DNA from: an uncultured Alphaproteobacteria bacterium
GTDB taxonomy: Bacteria > Pseudomonadota > Alphaproteobacteria > Caulobacterales > Hyphomonadaceae
DNA: 30,798 nucleotides
Assembly (NCBI GenBank): GCA_903831485.1
Contig: CAIKXW010000341.1
Location: 1-30,798 of the forward strand
Direction of reading: 5' to 3'
In this document: in pieces, positions 15,235-22,720 of the stretch
How the letters are laid out: every line of letters starts with the position of its first letter
Numbering within the stretch: the first letter of the stretch is position 1
Notes under the pieces: generated by a model
Seen by the model: the letters and a program-made list of their open reading frames with translations, nothing else
Databases searched by the model: none
Told to the model about the DNA's origin: nothing
Position numbers and translations under genes: made by a program

Positions 15235-16281
15235 GTGAGCGGCCTCCGCTTACGCCTAGCCGAGGCCATCCGCGCCGACGGGCCGATGCCCGTTTCTCTC
15301 TACATGCTGATGTGCCTGCACGATCCGCAGCACGGCTATTACGCAACGCGCCCCGCCTTTAATCAGGACTTCACCACAGCGCCCGAAACCTCGCAGGTCT
15401 TTGGCGAACTGATCGGCCTCTGGGCCGCGCACGAATGGCTCGCCATGGGCAGACCGTCACCGTGTCACCTGATCGAACTCGGCCCCGGCCGCGGCGTCAT
15501 GATGTCTGACGCCCTCCGCGCCGGCGCCTCCGTCCCCGGCTTCAGCGATGCCGTGCGCGTGTCCCTCGTTGAAGCCAGCCCCGCCCTCCGCAGGGAACAG
15601 TCCGCCCGCCTCTTCCAGCGCGAAGTCCGCCACGCGGAAGACCTCGACGCCGTCCCACCCGGCCCCTCCATCATCCTCGCCAATGAATTCCTCGACTGCC
15701 TGCCCATCCGGCAGTTTGTCCGCTCCGGCGATAGATGGCGCGAACGCCAGGTCGGCCTCGACAAGTCCGGCGTCCTTGTCTTTGGCCTCGGCCCGCCGAC
15801 GGACCTGCCCCCAAACATCACGCCCACAGGCGACGAAGTCGAAGCCGCGCCCGCGCTCGAAACCTTCGCCGCCGCCATCGCGCGCCGCCTGCTGGTGCAC
15901 CCAGGCCGAGCGCTCATCGTCGACTACGGCCCCACTGACCACGCCCCCGCCGATACGCTGCGGGCCTACCGCTCCGGCCAGCAACTCTCACCCCTCGCAG
16001 ACCCCGGCGCATCTGACCTCACCGCCGACGTCGACTTCGCCCGCCTCGTCCGCCTCTGCAAACAGCAAGGCCTCGGCATCCACGGCCCCGTCCCGCAATC
16101 CGATTTCCTGATCCGCCTCGGCGCCCTTCAACGCGCCGACACACTCTCGCGCGCCAACCCCGAACGCGCCGCCGACACCCGCGCCGCAGTCAACAAGCTG
16201 GTCGAGCCCAGCGAAATGGGCGCTCGCTTCCAGGTCCTCGCCATCACCTCGCCGGGCGCCGAAACGCCTCCAGCGTTCTGA
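15235..16281 (+). CDS. midA: MidA/NDUFAF7-family SAM-dependent methyltransferase
   Basis: Homologue of NDUFAF7, which dimethylates an Arg of the NDUFS2/NuoD subunit during complex I assembly. The 348-residue protein opens with a typical PMPVSLYMLMCLHDPQHGYY and FTTAPETSQVFGELIG. SAM motif I is ELGPGRG at residues 81-87, followed by SLVEASPALR and the ANEFLDCLP segment at 149-157 with its conserved Asn, Glu and Asp. Later are RALIVDYG and the ADVDFARLVRL block. The GTG start at 15235 lies 4 bases after the lgt stop and is the only start that keeps the conserved N terminus. The symbol follows the Dictyostelium name of the family. Confidence 0.88.
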   Translation: MSGLRLRLAEAIRADGPMPVSLYMLMCLHDPQHGYYATRPAFNQDFTTAPETSQVFGELIGLWAAHEWLAMGRPSPCHLIELGPGRGVMMSDALRAGASVPGFSDAVRVSLVEASPALRREQSARLFQREVRHAEDLDAVPPGPSIILANEFLDCLPIRQFVRSGDRWRERQVGLDKSGVLVFGLGPPTDLPPNITPTGDEVEAAPALETFAAAIARRLLVHPGRALIVDYGPTDHAPADTLRAYRSGQQLSPLADPGASDLTADVDFARLVRLCKQQGLGIHGPVPQSDFLIRLGALQRADTLSRANPERAADTRAAVNKLVEPSEMGARFQVLAITSPGAETPPAF

Positions 16282-16344
16282 TCGGGCATGCTAGCGTTGC
16301 GACCGCACACCGGGCCTCCTGGCGTCCTTTGTGCGGATCTTGGT

Positions 16345-16407
16345 GCCTTCGTGTTTCTCTTCAAAGACATACACAAACGCACAGAGGGACCACAAAGACA
16401 CGAAGGC
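16345..16407. repeat. Inverted repeat enclosing the pgeF ribosome-binding site
   Basis: GCCTTCGTGT (16345-16354) and ACACGAAGGC (16398-16407) are perfect 10-bp inverted copies. Less perfect complementarity continues outside, for example CCTTTGTG (16327-16334), which resembles the reverse complement of CACAAAG (16391-16397). The GAAGG in the right arm is the only plausible Shine-Dalgarno sequence for pgeF, 6 bases from its ATG. The CACAGAGG...CACAAAGACACGAAGG wording resembles intergenic repeats seen in unrelated bacterial genomes. It may be an inserted repeat that also tunes pgeF translation. Confidence 0.55.
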
Positions 16408-16412
16408 CCTGA

Positions 16413-17201
16413 ATGACCCCCGACCGTCCCCCCTTCGAGGAAGTCCCCGCCCTAAAGCGCTTCAGCATGCACGTGCGCCACGGCTTCTTCGGCCGTCGCG
16501 GCGGCGTCTCCACCGGCGTCTACAAGTCTCTCAACTGCGGCCACGGCTCTGGCGACGAGCCGGAGAAAGTGTTCGAGAACCGCCGCCGCGTCTGCCACGC
16601 CCTCGGCGCCGAACACGACAAGCTCGCCTCGCCCCGCCAGATCCACTCCGCCAAAGCCGTTATCACCGAGACGGCCTACGCCCCCATCGACCGCCCCGAA
16701 TGCGACGCGCTCGTCACCAAGCGCCCCGGAATTCTTCTCGGCGTGCTCGCGGCTGACTGCGCTCCCATTGTGATCTGCGATCCTCACAACGGCGTCATCT
16801 CGGCGATCCACGCCGGCTGGAAGGGAGCAGTCGGCGGCGTCATCGAGGCTGCCGTCGAAGCCATGGATCAGATCGGCGGCGACCCAGCGAAGATGGTCGC
16901 AGGCATCGGCCCCTGCCTCTCGCAGTCCTCCTTCGAAGTCGGCCCCGACCTCGCCGACGCCGTCCTCGACGCCACCCCCTGGGCCGAAACGCTGTTCGAG
17001 CCTGGGACAGGCGACCGGCAGTTCTTCGATCTCAAGCGCTACTGCTCCGGCCGCCTCGCCCGCATGGGAGTCGCCCACATTGACGCCCTCGCCGACGATA
17101 CCCTTACGCAGCAGGACGCCTATTTCTCCCACCGCCACTCGGTAAAGGCAGGCGAGCGCGACTGTGGACGCAACATGACCGGCATCATGCTGCTAGGCTG
17201 A
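16413..17201 (+). CDS. pgeF: Peptidoglycan editing factor PgeF / YfiH-LACC1 family
   Basis: The family (formerly laccase domain or polyphenol oxidase) includes E. coli PgeF, which removes wrongly built UDP-MurNAc-L-Ser, and LACC1-type purine nucleoside phosphorylase/deaminases. The 262-residue product has the N-terminal HGFFGRRGGVSTG motif and the zinc-site residues His78 (RQIHSA), Cys116 (AADCAPI) and His133 (IHAGWKG). Further blocks are GIGPCLSQSSFEVG and the C-terminal SHRHSVKAGERDCGRNMTGI. Its ATG follows an inverted repeat that contains the ribosome-binding site. It lies 131 bases after midA, completing the lgt-midA-pgeF cluster, but may have separate translational control. Confidence 0.92.
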   Translation: MTPDRPPFEEVPALKRFSMHVRHGFFGRRGGVSTGVYKSLNCGHGSGDEPEKVFENRRRVCHALGAEHDKLASPRQIHSAKAVITETAYAPIDRPECDALVTKRPGILLGVLAADCAPIVICDPHNGVISAIHAGWKGAVGGVIEAAVEAMDQIGGDPAKMVAGIGPCLSQSSFEVGPDLADAVLDATPWAETLFEPGTGDRQFFDLKRYCSGRLARMGVAHIDALADDTLTQQDAYFSHRHSVKAGERDCGRNMTGIMLLG

Positions 17202-17462
17202 CCAACGGTCGTGGCTTTTGGCGCAGGCGCAGCCCGCCTCCGTCGCCATCTTTGAATTCAGAATCTTTGCGGCGCCCCCTTGAACACGCTTCACTGCTCG
17301 CCAAAGTATTCTGTGTGCGGACCGGGCCCCTCTGACAGCCGGCGTGAGATAACGCTGCTGTGATGTCGGACCGCATCGGGAGTATCCCGATGTCGGCTCG
17401 GTCAAATTCATCTTCGAACGAGCCGCTTCGAAACTCTCGCAACACAAACGAGAGGAGTCGAC
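17202..17462 (+). other. 261-base noncoding stretch with two hairpins, leader of the small ORF
   Basis: No convincing gene is seen here. CATCGGG (17374-17380) and CCCGATG (17386-17392) form a perfect 7-bp hairpin with a 5-base loop. GGCTCG (17395-17400) can pair with CGAGCC (17419-17424). TTCGAA occurs twice, at 17413-17418 and 17427-17432, with centres 14 bases apart. A strong GAGGAG lies just before the ATG at 17463. A CTTGAA at 17279 slightly resembles an alphaproteobacterial heat-shock -35, but I see no good -10 partner. Confidence 0.4.
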
Positions 17463-17702
17463 ATGCCGTTCTACGACATTGGTACCCACTATTCGGGCTT
17501 CGGCCCCGTCCAGCCAGTGGTCAGGCGCGATCATCACGGCCTGTACCATCACTGGGCCCGGCCCCCGCGACCCAGAACTCCGACGGAAGCAGCTGCCGCG
17601 TCGCCGATCCGACGCGGCGCCACACCGGTCGGAGACGTCCGCCTCGCGCTTGCGCCAACCCTGGCGCTCCAACTTCACCAATTCTCCAGCGAACGGAGCT
17701 GA
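17463..17702 (+). CDS. Unknown 79-residue small protein
   Basis: I do not recognise this product. Support for translation comes from a strong GAGGAG ribosome-binding site 6 bases before the ATG and from tight spacing (4 bases) to the next gene. The sequence is rich in His, Arg and Pro in the first half (HHGLYHHWARPPRPRTP) and more hydrophobic toward the end (LALAPTLALQLHQF). It has no clear signal peptide, transmembrane segment or cysteine. It could be a leader peptide for the downstream zf-TFIIB-like gene or a real small protein. Confidence 0.5.
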   Translation: MPFYDIGTHYSGFGPVQPVVRRDHHGLYHHWARPPRPRTPTEAAAASPIRRGATPVGDVRLALAPTLALQLHQFSSERS

Positions 17703-17706
17703 TCCC

Positions 17707-17991
17707 ATGCCTCTTCTCACCTCCCCGATTGACGGCGCGCCGATGCGTCAGATCTTTCGCTACGGCATCGAATTCGACGTGTGCCCCACGACTGGCGGCG
17801 TCTGGCTCGACAAGGGCGAACTCGAAAAGCTGGTCGCGCTCGTGAAGGACGAAACGCTTCAGGGAAGCTCCCGTCAGCGCGGCCAATTCCGCGACGATGA
17901 CGACGACGATGGTGATGACGGCGACGATCGTGGCCGCAATCGCGCCAGCGGTGGACGGCGCTCGCGCCTCTCCGATCTTTTCGACTTCTAG
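17707..17991 (+). CDS. zf-TFIIB-like small protein with degenerate zinc site
   Basis: A 94-residue protein built around a zf-TFIIB (PF13453) ribbon in its first 40 residues. The family pattern is CPxC, about 15 residues, then a hydrophobic strand and CPxCxGVWLDxGELEKL. Here the framework is intact (YGIEFDVCPTTGGVWLDKGELEKL) but the first pair reads SPID (Ser6, Asp9) and the second CPTT (Cys26, Thr29), so only one of four cysteines remains. A run of Asp-Gly residues (about 63-75) precedes a basic stretch and the C-terminal LSDLFDF, an ending also found in relatives. GGAG lies 8 bases before the ATG. It follows the 79-residue ORF by 4 bases. Zinc binding is doubtful; the function of the family is unknown. 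Confidence 0.8.
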   Translation: MPLLTSPIDGAPMRQIFRYGIEFDVCPTTGGVWLDKGELEKLVALVKDETLQGSSRQRGQFRDDDDDDGDDGDDRGRNRASGGRRSRLSDLFDF

Positions 17992-18001
17992 AACGCGTGA
18001 C

Positions 18002-18030
18002 CGGCGCCGTCGCATGTAGCGACGGCGCCG
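18002..18030 (+). terminator. Perfect 12-bp GC-rich hairpin after the zf-TFIIB gene
   Basis: CGGCGCCGTCGC (18002-18013) and GCGACGGCGCCG (18019-18030) pair perfectly around a 5-base loop, 10 bases after the zf-TFIIB stop codon. There is no T-run, so it is not a textbook intrinsic terminator, but the stem is very stable and likely marks the 3' end of that transcript. Confidence 0.5.
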
Positions 18031-18120
18031 TAACCGCTGATCTCGACATCCTCCGCTGGCCGCAACCCCGAAGGCTCAGCGATCGCGACCGCACACGCTC
18101 AAGCTCTGGTGACTGAATCC

Positions 18121-19212
18121 ATGGACTTCATCCAGGCCATTTTCGTATCCGAGTTTCTGGGTAAGCCGAACTGGATCTGGCTCGCATTCATCGCCGCTGT
18201 TGTGGCGTTGCTCGCTTTTGATCTCGGCGTCGTCAACCGGAAGGATCACGAGATCGGCACGCGGGAGTCACTGAAGCTATCCGCATTCTACATCGCCATT
18301 GGCCTGAGCTTCGCCATCGTGATCTGGCAGCTCTACAACAACGCCTACCCGGGCGCGTCGACCGATCCCCAGCTGCTAGCGGTAACGGGTCAGGAGCGCG
18401 CCTGGATTGCTGTCCAGCTTTACCTGACCGGGTTCGCCGTCGAGAAGACGCTGGCGCTGGACAACGTCTTCATCATCTCGATGGTCTTCACCTATCTTGC
18501 GATCCCGCGCATGTACCAGCACCGCGTGCTGTTCTGGGGCATCATCGGCGTCATCGTCCTTCGCGCCTTCATGATCGGCCTCGGCGCCGTGCTGGTCAGC
18601 CAGTTCTCCTGGGTGCTCTACATTTTCGCCGTCTTCCTCATTATCACCGGCATCCTGATGTTCCGAAAGGGCGGGCACGACACAGACATCAGCAAGAACA
18701 AGGTCCTCACCTGGCTCAAGCGCCGGATGAACGTCACGCCTGAATTTCACGGCAACAAGTTCCGCATCCAGCTGCCCGATCACCAGACGGGCAAGCTTCG
18801 CTGGTTCGCGACGCCGCTCCTGCTGGCGCTTCTCTTTGTCGAAATCGTCGATCTCATCTTCGCCATCGACAGCGTGCCGGCAATCTTCGCTATCACCAGC
18901 GACCCGTACATCGTTTACACATCGAACATATTCGCGATCCTCGGCCTTCGCGCGCTGTTCTTTGCGCTCGCCGCCATGGTGCATCGCTTTCAGTACCTGA
19001 AGTACGCCCTGGCGCTGACCCTCGTTTTCATCGGCTCCAAGATCTTCCTTGGCGACCTGTTCCCGGGCGGCAAATTCCCGGCAACCTGGTCCCTCGCGAT
19101 CACGATGGGCCTGATCGGCGGCGGCATCCTGTATTCTCTGTGGAAAACAAGAACGCCGGCCGTCACCAAACCTGGCCGCGACCAAGCCGAAAAGCTGCCG
19201 GATGTGCGCTGA
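18121..19212 (+). CDS. TerC/Alx family integral membrane protein
   Basis: Inner-membrane protein of 363 residues with about nine hydrophobic helices. TerC-family proteins include Alx and TerC, linked to manganese export and tellurite resistance; roles in metallating exported proteins are also reported. Family motifs with membrane-embedded acidic residues are seen: LLAFDLGVVNRKDHEI near residue 30, VEKTLALDNVFIISMVF, and LFVEIVDLIFAIDSVPAIFAIT, then the SNIFAILGLRALFFAL helix. The loop between helices holds a charged stretch (MFRKGGHDTDISKNK). The ATG at 18121 is preferred because the membrane start follows at once; GTG at 18109 is an alternative. I looked for a yybP-ykoY manganese riboswitch upstream and did not see one. 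Confidence 0.9.
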   Translation: MDFIQAIFVSEFLGKPNWIWLAFIAAVVALLAFDLGVVNRKDHEIGTRESLKLSAFYIAIGLSFAIVIWQLYNNAYPGASTDPQLLAVTGQERAWIAVQLYLTGFAVEKTLALDNVFIISMVFTYLAIPRMYQHRVLFWGIIGVIVLRAFMIGLGAVLVSQFSWVLYIFAVFLIITGILMFRKGGHDTDISKNKVLTWLKRRMNVTPEFHGNKFRIQLPDHQTGKLRWFATPLLLALLFVEIVDLIFAIDSVPAIFAITSDPYIVYTSNIFAILGLRALFFALAAMVHRFQYLKYALALTLVFIGSKIFLGDLFPGGKFPATWSLAITMGLIGGGILYSLWKTRTPAVTKPGRDQAEKLPDVR

Positions 19213-19344
19213 TCAAGTAGCAGCTTCCCGCCTTCGCGCCTGTTTGCGGTATTTCGGTCGCACCGGAGGGTCTCGCCGACAAATCATTCGGTCGCGCGAT
19301 TGCAGCCTAGCCGATTCTACGACAGAAGCGTGACGCCGACGGGA

Positions 19345-19371
19345 GCCCCCTTGTTCTAACCAGCAAGGGGC
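19345..19371 (+). promoter_or_regulatory. Stem-loop in the prs leader
   Basis: GCCCCCTTG (19345-19353) pairs with CAAGGGGC (19364-19371) with one bulged C and a 10-base loop, ending 23 bases before the prs ATG. It might influence prs expression. The rest of the 182-base gap between the TerC gene and prs shows no clear promoter by eye. Confidence 0.35.
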
Positions 19372-19394
19372 GACGAAAACGGGAGTGCGGGCAG

Positions 19395-20327
19395 ATGAAA
19401 CTCATCTCGTGCAACGCAAACCGGCCATTGGCCCAGCGCATCGCAGACCGTCTCGACATGCGCCTGACCGACACCGAGGTGAAGACCTTCAAGGACCGAG
19501 AAGTCTTCGTGAAGGTAAACGAGAACGTCCGCGGCCAGGACGTCTACATTATCCAGTCGACCTCGGCGCCAGCCAACGACCACCTGATGGAATTGCTGAT
19601 CACGATGGACGCCCTCGTCCGAGCCTCCGCCCGACGCATCACGGCCGTGATCCCCTATTTCGGCTATTCACGCCAGGACAGGAAGACAGACGGCCGCACG
19701 CCGATCTCCGCCAAGCTTGTCGCCAACCTGATCACCGTCGCGGGCGCCGACCGCGTCGTGACCGTCGATCTCCACGCGGCGCAGATCCAGGGGTTCTTCG
19801 ACAAGCCGACGGACAATCTGTTCGCCATGCCCGAAATGGCCGACGACATCCTGAAGAAGTACGGCAGCCAGGACCTGATGGTCATCTCGCCGGACGTTGG
19901 CGGCGTCGTCCGCGCACGCGCCCTCGCCAAGCGCCTCAACACGGATCTCGCCATCGTCGACAAGCGTCGCGAGAGAGCCGGAGAGTCCGAAGTGGCTAAC
20001 ATCATCGGCGACGTCGAAGGCCGCAAATGCATCCTCATCGATGACATGACGGACTCAGGCGGCACGCTCATCAACGCCGCCGACGCGCTCCTGAAGAAGG
20101 GCGCCATGGAGGTTGCCGCCTACGTCACGCACGGCGTGCTGTCCAACGGAGCCGCCGCCAACATCGACAAGTCCCAGCTGAAGGAGCTTGTCATCACCGA
20201 CACCATCCAGGCCTCCGATGCAGTCGCCAAGGCCAAGAAGATCCGCACCATCACCCTCGCCCCCCTAATCGCCGAAGCGATCCGCCGCATCGCGAACGAC
20301 GAGTCCATCTCGAAGATGTTCGATTAG
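19395..20327 (+). CDS. prs: Ribose-phosphate pyrophosphokinase
   Basis: Makes PRPP from ribose-5-phosphate and ATP for purine, pyrimidine, histidine, tryptophan and NAD synthesis. The 310-residue class I enzyme has the N-terminal [19 protein letters not shown] and [16 protein letters not shown] segments, the flexible-loop region [17 protein letters not shown], and [15 protein letters not shown]. The PRPP signature [14 protein letters not shown] is followed by [10 protein letters not shown]. Length and motifs are standard, with no sign of damage. It ends 82 bases from the convergent antiporter gene. Confidence 0.96.
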   Translation: MKLISCNANRPLAQRIADRLDMRLTDTEVKTFKDREVFVKVNENVRGQDVYIIQSTSAPANDHLMELLITMDALVRASARRITAVIPYFGYSRQDRKTDGRTPISAKLVANLITVAGADRVVTVDLHAAQIQGFFDKPTDNLFAMPEMADDILKKYGSQDLMVISPDVGGVVRARALAKRLNTDLAIVDKRRERAGESEVANIIGDVEGRKCILIDDMTDSGGTLINAADALLKKGAMEVAAYVTHGVLSNGAAANIDKSQLKELVITDTIQASDAVAKAKKIRTITLAPLIAEAIRRIANDESISKMFD

Positions 20328-20409
20328 GCTGGGACAGCCGATCCCTGCTGCACAGCCCCCGCTGCCTGACACTCCGAAAGCGCCAGCGTCAAGGAGCGCG
20401 CCATCGCGC

Positions 20410-22248
20410 CTAATCGCGATCGCCGATCGCCTCGGCGGCCTCCTTGTTCAGCGCCTCGCCCTCGCGGCGTGGAACGATCAATGGCGCCGGTTGGGTGGTC
20501 GCGATGTTCCCGCGCATCAGCGACAGACCGGCACGCAGCCCGCCGGCCATCTGCATCTCCAGCCGCTGCTCGTCGCGCTGGCGCACATCGCGCAGGATGT
20601 CGTCAGCCTCTTCCTCTTCCACCCCAAGATCGACAAGCACTTTCCGACCAAACACGAACGCCGACTCCAGCACCTCGCGCAGTTGATACTCCACCCCGGC
20701 ATTGATCAGCCGCAGCGCATGCCCGCGATCGAACGCGCGCACATAGAGCTTCGCGTGCGGAAACTCCGATTTCGCCAGCTCCACGATCTTGTCCGCCGAC
20801 TCCTGCTTGTCGACGCAGACCAGGATCGCCTCCGCCCGCTCGGCGCCTGACGCCCGCAACACATCCAGCCTCGTGCCGTCGCCATAATAGACCTTGAAGC
20901 CGAACTGCCCTGCGGCCCGGATCATCTCCACATCGATCTCGATGATCGACACATCGATGCCCTTCGCCAGCAGGGGCTGCGACACCACCTGCGCAAAGCG
21001 CCCGAAGCCTACGAACAACACGCGTCCGTGCAGGTCGTTCGCGGTCTCGACGCCGTCCATCGATGCCTTCTCCGCCGGCAGCAGCCGCTCCAGCAGGATC
21101 ACCGCCAGCGGCGTCAGCGCCATCGAGAGAATTACGATCGCCGTCATGCTCGCCGTGACTTCGCCGTCCAGAACGCCAGCACGCAAAGCTTCCGAATAGA
21201 GGACGAACGCAAACTCGCCGCCTTGCGCAAAAAGTACAGCCCGCCGCAACGCCTCGCGATGTTTCGCACGGAAGGCTCGCGCCACCGCGTAGATGCCGAT
21301 CGACTTCACGATCATGAACACGAACACGCCGCCGATGATCAGCTGCCACTGGTTCCATACCAGGAAAAGGTCCAGCGACATGCCGACCCCAAGGAAAAAC
21401 AGCCCAAGCAGGATCCCGCGGAACGGTTCGACGTCGGCCTCGAGCTGGTGCCTGAAAGTCGACTCCGACAACAGCACCCCGGCGAGGAATGCGCCCATTC
21501 CCATCGATAGTCCGGCCCAGTCCATGAAGACCGCAGCGCCAAGCACGACCAGCAGCGCCGCCGCCGTCATCACCTCGCGCGCGCCCGACGCGGCCAGCAC
21601 GCTGAAGATCGGGTTCATCAACCACTTGCCCGCCGCGAACACCACAGCCACGGCGCCGACGGCGATCAGCAACGCCTGCCACCACGGCTGCGTCGCCGTG
21701 ACCGCAGCAGCCGTCGGCGACAGCGTCGCGAGCAAGGCTACCAACGCCAGCAGCGGAATGATCGCGAGGTCTTCAAGCAGCAGGATCGCAACCGAGCGCT
21801 GCCCGCTTGGCAACGCCGTCTCGCCGCGATCATCCATCATCTTCATGATTACCGCGGTCGACGACAGCACGAAGCCCGATGCCCCGATGATCGCCGCGGC
21901 CGGCGGCAAGCCATACGCAATGCCCACGCCCGACAGCAGAGCGCCGCAGATGATCACCTGCACCGCGCCAAGTCCGAAAATGTCCCGCCGCATCGCCCAC
22001 AGCTTGGCCGGACGCATTTCGAGTCCGATCAGGAACAGGAACATCACCACGCCAAGCTCGGCGACATGGATGATCGCTTCCGAGTCCTGGAACAGCTTCA
22101 GCCCAAACGGCCCCACGGCGACCCCCGCCGCCAGATAGCCGAGCACTGCCCCGAGCCCGAGCTTCCGGAAGATCGGAACGGCAATGACGCCGGCCGCCAG
22201 GAGGGCGACCGCGTGCCCGATATCCATCCCGCCAGCTTCGGTCGCCAT
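20410..22248 (-). CDS. CPA2-family cation:proton antiporter, Kef type
   Basis: Inner-membrane K+/H+ (or Na+/H+) antiporter of 612 residues. The first 400 residues contain about 12 transmembrane helices with the family motifs VAELGVVMFLFLIGLEM, the GFVLSSTAVIMKM segment, LLLEDLAIIPLLALVALLA with its ion-binding Glu-Asp, and LFAQGGEFAFVLYSEAL. Residues about 410-530 form a cytosolic TrkA-N/RCK domain (RVLFVGFGRFAQVVSQPLL) with a dinucleotide-binding glycine motif. A charged C-terminal tail of about 75 residues follows. In E. coli, KefB/KefC are gated by glutathione adducts; whether this one is cannot be read here. GGAGGGG lies just before the ATG at 22248. It lies 55 bases downstream of the ModE-like gene on the same strand. 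Confidence 0.9.
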   Translation of the reverse strand: MATEAGGMDIGHAVALLAAGVIAVPIFRKLGLGAVLGYLAAGVAVGPFGLKLFQDSEAIIHVAELGVVMFLFLIGLEMRPAKLWAMRRDIFGLGAVQVIICGALLSGVGIAYGLPPAAAIIGASGFVLSSTAVIMKMMDDRGETALPSGQRSVAILLLEDLAIIPLLALVALLATLSPTAAAVTATQPWWQALLIAVGAVAVVFAAGKWLMNPIFSVLAASGAREVMTAAALLVVLGAAVFMDWAGLSMGMGAFLAGVLLSESTFRHQLEADVEPFRGILLGLFFLGVGMSLDLFLVWNQWQLIIGGVFVFMIVKSIGIYAVARAFRAKHREALRRAVLFAQGGEFAFVLYSEALRAGVLDGEVTASMTAIVILSMALTPLAVILLERLLPAEKASMDGVETANDLHGRVLFVGFGRFAQVVSQPLLAKGIDVSIIEIDVEMIRAAGQFGFKVYYGDGTRLDVLRASGAERAEAILVCVDKQESADKIVELAKSEFPHAKLYVRAFDRGHALRLINAGVEYQLREVLESAFVFGRKVLVDLGVEEEEADDILRDVRQRDEQRLEMQMAGGLRAGLSLMRGNIATTQPAPLIVPRREGEALNKEAAEAIGDRD

Positions 22249-22284
22249 CGCCCCTCCGGTTCTAAGGACTCAATGGGATGCTGC

Positions 22285-22304
22285 GCGCGCCTTCGCAAGC
22301 GCGC
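22285..22304 (-). terminator. GNRA-capped hairpin at the 3' end of the ModE-like gene
   Basis: On the minus strand GCGCGC (22304-22299) pairs with GCGCGC (22290-22285), extended by T-G and T-A pairs onto a GCGA tetraloop. It overlaps the ModE-like stop codon. No T-run follows, so termination strength is uncertain; readthrough into the antiporter gene is possible. Confidence 0.35.
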
Positions 22305-22645
22305 TATTTCAAACGTTTCTCGAACTCGGCAAAAAAGCCGTCGGCTTCGGCCTTCAGCTTGCCCTCCATGCAGCGAAACTGGGCAAGCACTTCCTCCCCC
22401 ATACGGGTCAGCACGGCGCCGCCGCCCTTCCTGCCGCCCGCCGAGGATTCGACCAGCGGCTGTCGAAAGGAATGGTTCATCGCATCGACCAGCTGCCACG
22501 CCCGCGAATAGCTCATCTCCATCGACTTGGCCGCCTTCGAGATCGAGCCTTCAGCCGCGATGCGCTCCAGCAGGTCCGCCTTGCCCGGCCCGAACGCCCG
22601 CTCGCCCTTGGCGATCAGCCGCGCCGTGATCCTGATCGATGCCAT
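22304..22645 (-). CDS. ModE-like winged-helix regulator without molybdate-binding domain
   Basis: A 113-residue protein matching the N-terminal DNA-binding domain of ModE (LysR-like winged helix). Seen are the GPGKADLLERIAAEGSISKAAKSM region and MSYSRAWQLVDAMNHSFRQPLVES, the ModE recognition helix block, then the GGRKGGGAVLTRMGEEVLAQFR wing and dimer helix. The TOBE/MOP domains that bind molybdate in full ModE (about 262 residues) are absent, as in many short ModE-like proteins of proteobacteria. AAAGGAG lies 6 bases before the ATG at 22645. No molybdate transporter or molybdoenzyme gene is nearby, so the regulated genes and signal are unknown. Confidence 0.88.
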   Translation of the reverse strand: MASIRITARLIAKGERAFGPGKADLLERIAAEGSISKAAKSMEMSYSRAWQLVDAMNHSFRQPLVESSAGGRKGGGAVLTRMGEEVLAQFRCMEGKLKAEADGFFAEFEKRLK

Positions 22646-22720
22646 GCCAGTCTCCTTTGCATCGAGGCTCCGCTTTACAGCCATCGAAGCGAGCGCCGCC
22701 AAATTCGCAAGCGAATTCTC

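Noticed and set aside
14076..15269. 397-codon open frame antisense to lgt
   Set aside because: Lgt and UbiK explain both strands; the antisense product is acidic with no domain.
17992..18120. Possible yybP-ykoY manganese riboswitch before the TerC-family gene
   Set aside because: This riboswitch class often precedes TerC/Alx genes, but its conserved core sequences are not visible here; only an unrelated GC-rich hairpin is present.
20603..21685. 360-codon open frame on the minus strand inside the antiporter gene
   Set aside because: It lies in a different frame of the same strand as the antiporter, whose membrane helices and RCK domain are unmistakable.
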